Positions 51,530 to 59,515 of a stretch of DNA of 64,000 bases are shown here, piece by piece. Origin of the DNA: Siphonobacter aquaeclarae (GTDB lineage: Bacteria; Bacteroidota; Bacteroidia; Cytophagales; Spirosomataceae). The notes beneath the pieces are model-generated. The model ran no database searches, had not been told where the DNA came from, and saw only the letters and a program-made list of their open reading frames with translations. A program made the translations under genes and the position numbers. Within the stretch, counting starts at the first letter, position 1. Each line of letters opens with the position of its first letter. The DNA is taken from positions 372,001-436,000 of the forward strand of contig NZ_FNGS01000006.1 of assembly GCF_900103285.1 (NCBI RefSeq), given 5' to 3'.

Positions 51530-51561
51530 TTTGGGACGGAGAAGGAAAAGAACTACCTTTG
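51530..51561 (+). promoter_or_regulatory. Complete promoter of the pterin synthase gene
   Basis: The -33 element TTTG (51530-51533) is followed after 20 nt by an exact -7 element TACCTTTG (51554-51561). This is the best full match to the Bacteroidota promoter in the window. The leader to the ATG at 51630 would be about 60 nt. Confidence 0.75.
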
Positions 51562-51629
51562 CGGCCTATTTCAACCGGTGCTACGTCGTTCCCACCGGGG
51601 AGGGTAGAAAGAGGAAAATTCACTGAACG

Positions 51630-52052
51630 ATGGTCTACATTTCACGTAAAGAACATTTCAACGCCGCTCACCGGGTTTACAACCCCAACTGGAGCGACGA
51701 ACGAAACCAGGAGGTATTCGGCCCCTGCGCGAACCCGTATTACCACGGGCACAATTTTGAACTGATCGTCACGGTCAAAGGTAAACCCGATCCGGAAACC
51801 GGTTTTGTGGTGGACATGAAACAGCTCGGAGATCTCGTCAAGCGCGAGATCGTCGATAAGGTCGACCACCGCAACCTGAACATCGAAGTTCCCTTCCTGG
51901 AAGGAAAAATTCCTACCTGCGAGGTGATGATCATGGAGTTCTGGACTATTCTGGCGCCACAGGTGACGGCGCTGACCAACGGGCGAAGCACATTGCACTC
52001 GCTCCGGCTGATCGAGACACCGAAGAATTTTGTCGACTATTTCGGCGAGTAA
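51630..52052 (+). CDS. 6-pyruvoyl-tetrahydropterin synthase / QueD family protein
   Basis: 140 residues of the tunnel-fold PTPS family. Zinc ligands are the His in FNAAHR and the pair in YYHGHNFEL; the catalytic Cys is in FGPCANPYYHGH, His in VDHRNLN and Glu in RLIETPKN. The spacing CANPYYHGHN and the extent of similarity around GFVVDMKQL look closer to the animal-type pyruvoyl-tetrahydropterin synthase than to short QueD. The role could be queuosine precursor or tetrahydropterin synthesis. No other queuosine gene is adjacent. A hairpin separates it from lpxB 36 nt downstream. Confidence 0.88.
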   Translation: MVYISRKEHFNAAHRVYNPNWSDERNQEVFGPCANPYYHGHNFELIVTVKGKPDPETGFVVDMKQLGDLVKREIVDKVDHRNLNIEVPFLEGKIPTCEVMIMEFWTILAPQVTALTNGRSTLHSLRLIETPKNFVDYFGE

Positions 52053-52080
52053 AAGAGGAGCAGGGAGACCTGCTCCTCTT
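52053..52080 (+). terminator. Hairpin between the pterin synthase and lpxB
   Basis: A perfect 12-bp stem AAGAGGAGCAGG / CCTGCTCCTCTT with a GAGA (GNRA) loop. It is followed by GTCTGAC rather than a T-tract and ends 8 nt before the lpxB ATG, so it may attenuate or stabilise rather than terminate. Confidence 0.55.
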
Positions 52081-52088
52081 GTCTGACT

Positions 52089-53186
52089 ATGAAGTACTTT
52101 CTGATCGCGGGCGAGCGCTCCGGCGACCTGCACGGTTCCAACCTCATCCGGGGAATCCGGGAACACGATGCTTCGGCCGACATACAGGCCTGGGGCGGTG
52201 AACGCATGGAAGAGGCCGGTGCGCGCCTCCTGCATCACTACAGGGACTCGGCTTTCATGGGTTTTGTCGAAGTAGCCCGGAATATCGGTACCATCCGCCG
52301 TCAGATGGCGGAGTGCAGGCGGGATATCCTCGCGTTTCGCCCCGACGTACTCATCCTGATCGACTATGCCGGATTCAATCTCCGCATGGCCGAATTCGCG
52401 AAAAAGCACGGCATCCGGACCTTCTATTACATTTCTCCCAAAGTATGGGCCTGGAACCAGAAAAGGGCCTGGAAGATCAAGCGGGTTGTGGACCGGCTGT
52501 TTTGCATTTTTCCGTTTGAAGTCGATTTCTTCCGGAAGTTTGATTATGAGACCGATTACGTTGGTAATCCGCTCATGGACGCCATTACGGCATTCCGGCC
52601 GGCCCCGGCTTTCCGCAGTCAGCTCGATAGCCGCCCCGTGATCGCCCTGCTCCCCGGCAGCCGTACCAGCGAGGTGAAAAAAATGCTCCCGACGATGCTC
52701 GCTGCCGCCCGGAATTTCCCGGGATACCAGATCGTGGTCGCCCGGGTATCCAACCTGCCGGATGAACTATACGCGGAGATTCCCGCAGAGGTAAAAAGCG
52801 TTACCGATGCTTCATACGACCTGCTTTCCGTGGCGCACGCGGCGCTCGTAACGTCGGGTACCGCCACGCTTGAGACAGCGCTGTTCAACGTACCGCAGGT
52901 CGTTTGCTTCAGCATGAACGGCCTGACATATCAGATCGCCAAACGCCTGGTGAAGGTCCCGTATATCTCGCTCGTTAACCTGATTGCCGATAAGGAAGTC
53001 GTCCGGGAATTGATTCAGCAGGATTTCTCGGTGGAAAAAGTAACGTCTGAACTGAAGAAAATCATAGATGGTCCCGACCGTGAGGCAATGCTGGTTGGAT
53101 ACCGGGAGGTGCAGGAGAAAGTCGGCGGCCCCGGAGCTTCGGAGCGGGCGGGGGCGTTGATGGTGAGGTATTTGACTGATAAGTAG
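52089..53186 (+). CDS. lpxB: Lipid-A-disaccharide synthase
   Basis: 365 residues, a GT-B glycosyltransferase (family 19). N-terminal YFLIAGERSGDLHGSNLI, then QAWGGERMEEAGA, LIDYAGFNLRMAEF, YYISPKVWAWNQKR and, in the nucleotide-binding half, ALLPGSRTSEVKKMLP and VTSGTATLETALFNVPQVVC are diagnostic (each at its usual place). It joins UDP-diacylglucosamine and lipid X at the inner membrane. It probably shares a transcript with the pterin synthase, modulated by the hairpin between them. A family B repeat follows instead of a terminator. Confidence 0.96.
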   Translation: MKYFLIAGERSGDLHGSNLIRGIREHDASADIQAWGGERMEEAGARLLHHYRDSAFMGFVEVARNIGTIRRQMAECRRDILAFRPDVLILIDYAGFNLRMAEFAKKHGIRTFYYISPKVWAWNQKRAWKIKRVVDRLFCIFPFEVDFFRKFDYETDYVGNPLMDAITAFRPAPAFRSQLDSRPVIALLPGSRTSEVKKMLPTMLAAARNFPGYQIVVARVSNLPDELYAEIPAEVKSVTDASYDLLSVAHAALVTSGTATLETALFNVPQVVCFSMNGLTYQIAKRLVKVPYISLVNLIADKEVVRELIQQDFSVEKVTSELKKIIDGPDREAMLVGYREVQEKVGGPGASERAGALMVRYLTDK

Positions 53187-53189
53187 TTT

Positions 53190-53290
53190 TTTCTCACAGA
53201 AAGCACAGAATACACAGAAGCAGGTTCCAGTTGTTTCGCCGAAGCAAAGGATCTCTTATTTTCTGTGTATTCTGTGCTTTCTGTGAGAAA
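53190..53290. repeat. Family B inverted repeat (GTG every 9 nt), copy 2
   Basis: A perfect 30-bp inverted repeat (53190-53219 with 53261-53290) and a 41-nt spacer. The arms are 9-nt units such as TTCTGTGTA and TTCTGTGCT. It fills the gap between the convergent lpxB and VOC genes. Confidence 0.88.
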
Positions 53291-53293
53291 CCC

Positions 53294-53689
53294 CTACCCA
53301 TTCGCATGCAACGCCATCCGGTTTCCTTCCGGATCAACAAAAAACGCCATATAGCCCATGTCATCGCCGATAGCGGTCTTAGGCATCAGGATCTTCCCGC
53401 CATTGGGTTCGACGCGGTCCAGGACCACCTGGATATGCGGATTGGCATTGAGGTAAATCACGACGCCGTCCATCGAGGGCTTGTGCATATCTCCCTTCAC
53501 CAATGCTCCTGAAACTTTTCCGTTCGTTTCCTCCGATCCCGGGAAGAACGTCATCTCCATGCCCATCATATCCATACTATGCATGGAAATATCAAACAGT
53601 TTTTCATAAAATGCCTTTGCCCGGGCGGTGTCCGTGACCGGGATCTCAAACCAGTTGAGGGCGTTGGTAGCAGCGCTGAGTTTTTCCAT
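53294..53689 (-). CDS. VOC family protein (glyoxalase/dioxygenase fold)
   Basis: 131 residues. Two beta-alpha-beta-beta-beta halves: NWFEIPVTDTARAKAFYEKLF with MEMTFFPG, and GVVIYLNANPHIQVVLDRV with IGDDMGYMAFFVDPEGNRMAL. The latter carries the likely metal-binding Glu in the final strand. Members include glyoxalases, bleomycin-binding proteins and dioxygenases; the substrate is not predictable. It ends the minus-strand series that begins with the SRPBCC gene 21 nt upstream. Confidence 0.88.
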   Translation of the reverse strand: MEKLSAATNALNWFEIPVTDTARAKAFYEKLFDISMHSMDMMGMEMTFFPGSEETNGKVSGALVKGDMHKPSMDGVVIYLNANPHIQVVLDRVEPNGGKILMPKTAIGDDMGYMAFFVDPEGNRMALHANG

Positions 53690-53710
53690 GTGTATGCCGG
53701 TTTTGGGTAA

Positions 53711-54256
53711 TTACTTGCCCTCCGAGAGGGTTTTGAGTTTCTGCAAACCTTTGGAAAAATCCTGATCCATCATCGCATCCATGTCCATACACAGTTTGAA
53801 GACGGCATTGAAGGGATACGGAAATTCGGAATCGAACCCCCAGGTAACATCCGTGGTGTTTGGTCCCTGCGGCTTCAACGCGATGAAGGCATTCGCTTCG
53901 CTTTCCTGCGGCTCTTTGAAGAGAAGGAGGGTTTCCACGCGCGACTGCGGCGTCAGCACTTTCATCGTCTGGCTGCCGCTGCCCACTTCCTTGTTTCCTT
54001 CCCAGCTGTAGACCGCGCCGACGGTGCCGTCCTGTCCGTCGATTTTCACCTTCATGTTCGGATCGTGATCTTTCCAGGGACTCCATTTTTCGTGGTTGGC
54101 AAACTTGCTGACATTTTCCCAGACCACTGCCTGAGGCGCATGGATGGAGATCGTCCGTTCGAAGTGGTATTCCTTGGAAATGAAGAGGCCGGCAATCAGG
54201 AAAAAGCCGATGACGAGCACCAGCAGACCGCCGATGAACAACAGAATTTTTTTCAT
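53711..54256 (-). CDS. SRPBCC family protein with N-terminal membrane anchor
   Basis: 181 residues. An N-terminal transmembrane helix (ILLFIGGLLVLVIGFFLIAGLF) is followed by a Bet v1-like/polyketide-cyclase START domain: FERTISIHAPQAVVWENVSKF, WSPWKDHDPNM, GAVYSWEGNKEVGSG. Such domains bind hydrophobic ligands. The helix should hold it at the membrane with the domain probably outside the cytoplasm. The 21-nt spacing to the VOC gene suggests one operon; both are common small-ligand domains without a clear joint pathway. Confidence 0.87.
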   Translation of the reverse strand: MKKILLFIGGLLVLVIGFFLIAGLFISKEYHFERTISIHAPQAVVWENVSKFANHEKWSPWKDHDPNMKVKIDGQDGTVGAVYSWEGNKEVGSGSQTMKVLTPQSRVETLLLFKEPQESEANAFIALKPQGPNTTDVTWGFDSEFPYPFNAVFKLCMDMDAMMDQDFSKGLQKLKTLSEGK

Positions 54257-54398
54257 GTCAGGAGAAGTTGTTAAGGTTGATAATAGGTCAATTATTCAGC
54301 CGGAAAAGGCTGTCAGGAAGGCGGTAAACAGGAGAATGGATTCCTTCGGAAAGAAATGGAAAAAAGGGAAAAAAAGAAAGAAGCTACGGGGGAAATCG

Positions 54399-54965
54399 TC
54401 AGGTATTCAGGTAGTTCCGGATCCAGGACTTGCGCGTTCCCTGAACCTGATTGAAGAAAGCCGCCATTACCTTTTTGTCGGCGTCCCAGTTGCCGGTAGG
54501 GTAGAAGGGTTCTCCGAAAAGAACCGCTTTCCGCCCATAGTCAAACCCGCAGAAAACAATCGGCACCTGCGCGCCAAGTGCCATGTAATAAAATCCGGTT
54601 TTGAGTTCGGATACATCCTTTCGCGTTCCTTCAGGTGTCACGCAGATCCGGAATTCCTCGTGCTCGTTGAACAGGGCCACTACACTGTCGACAAAATTGA
54701 GGTGCCGGCTCCGATCCACCGGATAGCCCCCCATCTTCTTCAAAAACCACGACACCGGCGCCGGCCGGAATAACTCCTTCTTCGCCAGGTAGTAAATCCA
54801 GATATTGATATAGGCCCGCGCGCCTACGCCGACGTAGAAGTCGTTTGACGTTGCATGTGGCGCCACAAACAAAACAAACTTCGGTAAGTTGTGGGGAACG
54901 GGGCCGGAAACGGTCCAGCCAGCCAGACGAAAAAGCCATGCGGCCAGCCTGCGTAACATAGTCAA
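54399..54965 (-). CDS. PlsC-like 1-acyl-glycerol-3-phosphate acyltransferase family protein
   Basis: 188 residues. The HX4D motif is His-Ala-Thr-Ser-Asn-Asp in VAPHATSNDFYV; the substrate motif EGTR lies in VTPEGTRKDVSEL, and VPIVFCGFDYGRK follows. It is shorter than PlsC proper and lacks long membrane helices, matching a soluble or peripheral acyltransferase group common in Bacteroidota. It probably acylates a lysophospholipid or a related lipid at the inner membrane. It is separated from the M50 protease gene by 57 nt on the same strand. Confidence 0.88.
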   Translation of the reverse strand: MTMLRRLAAWLFRLAGWTVSGPVPHNLPKFVLFVAPHATSNDFYVGVGARAYINIWIYYLAKKELFRPAPVSWFLKKMGGYPVDRSRHLNFVDSVVALFNEHEEFRICVTPEGTRKDVSELKTGFYYMALGAQVPIVFCGFDYGRKAVLFGEPFYPTGNWDADKKVMAAFFNQVQGTRKSWIRNYLNT

Positions 54966-55022
54966 GGTGCTTTCAGGGCCGAATTAGTCCCTTTTTTTCA
55001 CGGAAACAAAACATTCTGCCCG

Positions 55023-56171
55023 CTAATAAATCACAAACGGCGTCGGGCTGAAGCAAAGCACGAAGACCAGCAGTGAAAACCAGCCCAGTACCTTCCGCTT
55101 CCAGCCGATGGGTACGTCGATCTCGGCCGGCGGGTGATAGATTCCCAGAAAACGCCCCAGCATGACTGCAAACGGGAGGAAACCTCGGTAGCCGTCAATC
55201 TCCGGGAAAAACCAGGTAAGACCCAATTGAACAAGGACAATGCCGAGCGCAATCGCAGCGATGGTCCAATTCGACGCGTCGAGCCGGCTCAGGCACCAGA
55301 ACAGTAATCCGGCATAGCCAAGGAGATAGCCCGACTGAATGGCGAAATCCATCGGGTCGGCCAGAATAAAATCCTGGTAGCGAAACCAACCCAGCCCGGC
55401 GTAGAACAGAAATGCGATGAAAATCAGCGGAGAAACGACACGATGCCCGCGCTCGCCGATCAATCCGTACAGAATATGCCCGCCATCGAGCTGCCCGATT
55501 GGAAACAGGTTCAGCGCTGTGAAAAACAACGACAGGTAGCCTGCAAACAGAAAAGGGTAATGTGCCATGTCGAAACTGGACGGTACTGCTCCAGTCGCCA
55601 CGTATTTCTTAAAAAAAAGCAGCAGGAGATTATCCCCTAACCCAACGGCTCCGCGCTCGCTCAGGGCTTCCGGCGTGTATACATAAGAAGCATACTGCTC
55701 GCCAAGGGCCTTCCATTCAGGATGAAGTGCGAAGACATACCCTGCCGGGGGAAGATGCGTAAACCCGTACCAGAGCAGTACCAGCGCGGCGGCGAAGCCT
55801 GCCAGCGGCCCGGCGATACCAATATCAAAGTACTGGATGTTGGACCGTACCCGGCTTTTCAGGCGGATAAACGCGCCCATCGTACCGATAGTGGTATACG
55901 GGCCGAGCCAGAGCGGCAGAAAGTATGGCAGGGTAACGCTGACGCGGTTTTTCCGGGCGGTAAAGTAGTGCCCGAACTCGTGCACCGTCAGGACTGCCAG
56001 AAACGGCAGCGAAAAAGCCAGGCCCTTCCCGAGGTCGCGGAGAGAAGGCCAGTACTCGCCTGCAAACAGCGACTCGCCGTTCAGCCATTCGGTGCCGGCA
56101 ATGGTAGTAGTCAGAATAGTAATCAGGAAAAGCCCTGCCTGAATCAGGTACAATCGAAGGCGTGGCGTCAT
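55023..56171 (-). CDS. Site-2 protease family (M50) membrane metalloprotease
   Basis: 382 residues, multi-pass. The zinc site HEFGH (64-68) lies in a membrane segment, and the third ligand Asp is in NLFPIGQLDGGHILYG. At least six hydrophobic segments are visible. No PDZ domain is seen, so it belongs to the PDZ-less group rather than RseP. It should cut membrane-anchored substrates within the bilayer, for example an anti-sigma factor, but no such gene is nearby. It follows the HAD phosphatase by 27 nt and is probably in the accA operon. Confidence 0.9.
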   Translation of the reverse strand: MTPRLRLYLIQAGLFLITILTTTIAGTEWLNGESLFAGEYWPSLRDLGKGLAFSLPFLAVLTVHEFGHYFTARKNRVSVTLPYFLPLWLGPYTTIGTMGAFIRLKSRVRSNIQYFDIGIAGPLAGFAAALVLLWYGFTHLPPAGYVFALHPEWKALGEQYASYVYTPEALSERGAVGLGDNLLLLFFKKYVATGAVPSSFDMAHYPFLFAGYLSLFFTALNLFPIGQLDGGHILYGLIGERGHRVVSPLIFIAFLFYAGLGWFRYQDFILADPMDFAIQSGYLLGYAGLLFWCLSRLDASNWTIAAIALGIVLVQLGLTWFFPEIDGYRGFLPFAVMLGRFLGIYHPPAEIDVPIGWKRKVLGWFSLLVFVLCFSPTPFVIY

Positions 56172-56198
56172 GCGTACACAGGTTGGGCGACCCGTGGA

Positions 56199-56807
56199 TC
56201 AGAGGTGCGCGACTTTGTCGAGCAGACTTCCGATGGGGTTCAGCCATATTGTCTGAATACCTACGGAAGAGGCCGCCCGGATATTGTCGGCGTTGTCGTC
56301 GATAAACAAACTTTCTTCGGCAAGCAGGTTGCCACGCCGGAGCGCTTCTTCGTAGAATCCGCTGTCGGGCTTCATGAAACCCATTTCATACGACAGGAAC
56401 GGAATCCGGAAAAGGCTCAGGAAATCATATCCGAGGGCTTCGGCCCGCCGGCATATTTCCCTTACGTGAATGGCATTGGTATTGCTCAGCAGGAAGACGT
56501 TGTACTGCTGTTGCAGGGCCCGGATGCGGGCGAGGCGTTCCACCGGCATGTCGAGAAGGAGCGCGCACCAGGCCGTATCGATGTCGGCGTCAGACCAGCT
56601 GGCCGAAAACTCCCGACGCATCAGGTCGCGGAATTCGGCATCGCTGACCTTCCCGATTTCGTATTGGTGAAAGAAGGCCTTTTCGTGGAAAAGACGGGTT
56701 GCCTCTTCCGAAGAGATACCGGCCAGGCCGGCGAAGGCATTATAGGTACGGGGAATGTCAATGTCGATGATGACATTCCCCATATCGAAGATCAGGTTTT
56801 TGACCAT
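56199..56807 (-). CDS. HAD family phosphatase (YihX-like)
   Basis: 202 residues. The signature LIFDMGNVIIDID holds the nucleophile Asp with the FDxGNV form typical of YihX-type sugar phosphatases. Motif II is LLSNTNAIH, motif III Lys in GFMKPDSGFY, and motif IV FIDDNADN. A small helical cap sits at about 15-85. It probably removes phosphate from a sugar phosphate. ATG 56807 lies 4 nt after the accA stop codon; in-frame codons further upstream are inside accA and are rejected. Confidence 0.9.
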   Translation of the reverse strand: MVKNLIFDMGNVIIDIDIPRTYNAFAGLAGISSEEATRLFHEKAFFHQYEIGKVSDAEFRDLMRREFSASWSDADIDTAWCALLLDMPVERLARIRALQQQYNVFLLSNTNAIHVREICRRAEALGYDFLSLFRIPFLSYEMGFMKPDSGFYEEALRRGNLLAEESLFIDDNADNIRAASSVGIQTIWLNPIGSLLDKVAHL

Positions 56808-56811
56808 CGGG

Positions 56812-57765
56812 CTATTCCACGAAGACACCCATGCCGGAAAACTTCTCAATCCGCTGATCGATCCGTCGTTCGGCCGGAATGGCTTCCAGTTTGTCCAGTT
56901 GGAGGAGGATTTCTGCCTTGAGGATTTCGGAGGCCGCATCGTAATCGAGGTGCGCGCCGCCCAGGGGTTCGGGGATAATACCGTCTACCAGTCCGTTACC
57001 CATCATGTCAGAAGCGGTCAGCTTCAGGGCTTCGGCCGCCTGCTCCTTGTAATCCCAGCTCCTCCAGAGGATGGATGAGCAGGATTCAGGCGAAATGACC
57101 GAGTACCAGGTGTTTTCGAGCATCAGTACCTGATCGCCGATCGCGATACCGAGTGCCCCGCCGGAAGCGCCTTCCCCGATCACCACACAGATAACCGGAA
57201 CCTGAAGTACGAACATTTCCCGGAGGTTGCGGGCAATGGCTTCACCCTGTCCGCGCTCTTCGGCTTCGAGACCGGGATAAGCGCCCGGGGTGTCGATGAG
57301 GGAAATCACCGGAACGCCGAATTTCTCGGCCATTTTCATGAGCCGGAGGGCTTTGCGGTAACCCTCGGGATTGGGCATCCCGAAGTTGCGGAACTGACGG
57401 TCTTTGGTATTGCGGCCTTTCTGCTGGCCGATGATCATCACCGGGCGACCGTCGATCTTGGCGAAACCGCCCACGATAGCCTTGTCGTCGCCAACCTGGC
57501 GATCCCCGTGAATTTCAATAAAATCGTCGCAGATACGCTGAATATAATCGAGGGAGTAGGGGCGGTCCGGGTGCCGGGAGAGCTGTACGCGCTGCCAGCG
57601 GGTGAGGTTCCGGAACGTTTCCTTCTTTAAGTCGATGAGCTGTTCTTCCAGAACCGCCGTCGCCGAGGACACATCAAGGTCTTTTTCGGCGGCCAACCGT
57701 TTCATTTCTTCAATCCGGGCCTCCAGTTCGGCGATAGGGCGTTCAAAGTCGAGTAATGTTCGCAT
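56812..57765 (-). CDS. accA: Acetyl-CoA carboxylase carboxyltransferase subunit alpha
   Basis: 317 residues, full length for AccA. Key parts: [18 protein letters not shown] at the N-terminus, [13 protein letters not shown]-like [50 protein letters not shown] (residues 179-198) and [11 protein letters not shown]. With AccB, AccC and AccD it makes malonyl-CoA, the first committed step of fatty-acid synthesis. The accD gene is not adjacent, which is normal. The HAD phosphatase follows after 4 nt. An exact -7 promoter element lies 46 nt upstream. Confidence 0.97.
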   Translation of the reverse strand: MRTLLDFERPIAELEARIEEMKRLAAEKDLDVSSATAVLEEQLIDLKKETFRNLTRWQRVQLSRHPDRPYSLDYIQRICDDFIEIHGDRQVGDDKAIVGGFAKIDGRPVMIIGQQKGRNTKDRQFRNFGMPNPEGYRKALRLMKMAEKFGVPVISLIDTPGAYPGLEAEERGQGEAIARNLREMFVLQVPVICVVIGEGASGGALGIAIGDQVLMLENTWYSVISPESCSSILWRSWDYKEQAAEALKLTASDMMGNGLVDGIIPEPLGGAHLDYDAASEILKAEILLQLDKLEAIPAERRIDQRIEKFSGMGVFVE

Positions 57766-57810
57766 AAAGTGGTTTTTCCTTTTCGTGATCCAACGTCACG
57801 GCCGGTCGGG

Positions 57811-57818
57811 CAAAAGTA
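57811..57818 (-). promoter_or_regulatory. Promoter -7 element of accA
   Basis: An exact TAnnTTTG match (TACTTTTG on the minus strand), 46 nt before the accA ATG. Confidence 0.6.
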
Positions 57819-57866
57819 ATAACAGATAGACAGAATGCAGGCAATCTGCCGGTAGTTTCTGCAGGG

Positions 57867-59285
57867 TCAGAGCTCGTAGGTCTGGCCCTTTTCCGGGATT
57901 TCGACGTGCCGGTAACCGTTTTCATTCAACAGATTGGCAAATACCTGCATGGATCCTTCTTCTCCGTGTATCAGGAATACCTGTTTCAGTTTTTCGGGAG
58001 ACTGTGCCTTGACAAACCGCAGGAGATCGTGCTGGTCGCCATGACCGCTGAAAATGTCGATCTTCTCGATCTTGGCCATGACGTTCATCTCCCGGTCCTT
58101 GATTTTCAGGGTATTCTGCCCGTTCATCAGGCGCCAGCCGAGCGTGCCTTCCGCGGCATATCCGACGAGCAGAATGGTGCAGTAGGGGTTGCTGATATTG
58201 GCGGCAACGTGCTGTTCCACCCGTCCTCCGGAAATCATCCCGGAAGCCGAAATAATGATACAGGGCTCGCGGTGATTGGAAATGGCACGGCTCGCCTTTT
58301 CGCTTTCGATGAACGTCAGGTTCTGAAAATCAAACAGCGAACCGTGCTTTTGGCGAAAAGCCTGGGCATCGGCATTCAGCAGTTTGACGTTTTTTTCGTA
58401 CACCCGCGTCGTCGAATGAGCGAGGGGGCTGTCGCTGAAAACCCGGATCGGCTTGAACCCCTGCTCGCTGTATAACCGGTTGAGGGTGAAGAGCAAAGCC
58501 TGGGTGCGGCCGACCGAAAACGCAGGGATAATGAGCCGGCCCGGTATGTTGATGCAGGTCCGCCGGATGACGTCTGATAGCGCTTCTTCCGGTGTGCGCT
58601 CGTCTTCGTGGAGACGGCTGCCGTAGGTCGTTTCGCAGACGAGGTAGTCCACTTCCGGCACCGGATGGGGCTCTTCGTGCAGCGGGTAGTTCTTCCGGCC
58701 GAGGTCGCCGGAGAAGCAGATGGACTTCTTCCGCCCGTTTTCCGCGATTTCGAGGACAATATGCGCCGCTCCGAGGAGGTGGCCGGCAGGGATAAAGTTT
58801 ACCCAGATACCTTCCCGAACCTGAAACTTCTGACTGAAGGCGATCGGGACGAAGTTGTCGAGCGCGTCTTCCACCTGCTTGTCGAGGTAAAGATCCCCCT
58901 TCTTTTCGAGGCGGGCCATGCGCTTTTTCTTCTTGTTCGAATCGCCGACGGCCCGTTGCAGCTTGCGCTGGTTGAGGTGGGCAGCATCGAGTAAGAGTAG
59001 ACGTGTCAGATCATACGTGGCTGAGGTACAGAGTATTTGTCCTTCGTATCCGTCCCGGAAGAGGTTGGGAATATTGCCGGAGTGATCGATGTGAGCGTGG
59101 GTGAGCAGAACGAGGTTGACAGTGGCGGGATCGAAGGGAAAAAAGCGACGGTTTTCGTCTTCTTCCTCAATATTCCGCTCCATGTCGGTACCGCAGTCGA
59201 TCAGAATGCGGTAGCCATCCTCCAATTCCAGTAAATACATACTGCCCGTCACTTGTCGGGCAGCACCCCAAAACGTTAGTTTCAT
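57867..59285 (-). CDS. MBL-fold/beta-CASP RNA-processing nuclease-like protein
   Basis: 472 residues. The metallo-beta-lactamase core has HAHIDH (63-68) and CFSGDLGRK; the inserted beta-CASP domain contains IPAFSVGRTQALL; the C-terminal RMMBL part is VAKIEKIDIFSGHGDQHDLL. The layout is that of CPSF73/Ysh1-type ribonucleases, of which bacteria carry poorly studied versions. It likely cuts or trims RNA with two zinc ions in the cytoplasm. It lies upstream of accA on the same strand, about 100 nt away, but accA has its own promoter element. Confidence 0.92.
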   Translation of the reverse strand: MKLTFWGAARQVTGSMYLLELEDGYRILIDCGTDMERNIEEEDENRRFFPFDPATVNLVLLTHAHIDHSGNIPNLFRDGYEGQILCTSATYDLTRLLLLDAAHLNQRKLQRAVGDSNKKKKRMARLEKKGDLYLDKQVEDALDNFVPIAFSQKFQVREGIWVNFIPAGHLLGAAHIVLEIAENGRKKSICFSGDLGRKNYPLHEEPHPVPEVDYLVCETTYGSRLHEDERTPEEALSDVIRRTCINIPGRLIIPAFSVGRTQALLFTLNRLYSEQGFKPIRVFSDSPLAHSTTRVYEKNVKLLNADAQAFRQKHGSLFDFQNLTFIESEKASRAISNHREPCIIISASGMISGGRVEQHVAANISNPYCTILLVGYAAEGTLGWRLMNGQNTLKIKDREMNVMAKIEKIDIFSGHGDQHDLLRFVKAQSPEKLKQVFLIHGEEGSMQVFANLLNENGYRHVEIPEKGQTYEL

Positions 59286-59515
59286 TGTATATCGTAAGCC
59301 GCTGTTGCGGACACTTTCTCCTTGTCATTTCCCCGGGGGAAAGCAGGTACTGTGAGACCGGAAAATTTTCGCCGGGATAATCGGGTAAGAAAGATACCGG
59401 CGGGTTGGCGGAAATGCGATTCCGGAACAGGCAGAAATCGTAACCGATTGGTCAATCCGGACAAAGCTACCAAAAGAATTAGTAAGTTGGGCAATGATTG
59501 AGTGATCAAACGTGT

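Larger units (their letters stand above)
51310..51629. other. Divergent promoter region between hldD and the pterin synthase
   Basis: 320 bp. It contains the hldD -7 element (51369-51376, minus) and the complete plus-strand promoter at 51530-51561. The part between, about 51400-51520, is AT-rich with no gene or repeat that I can see. Confidence 0.7.
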
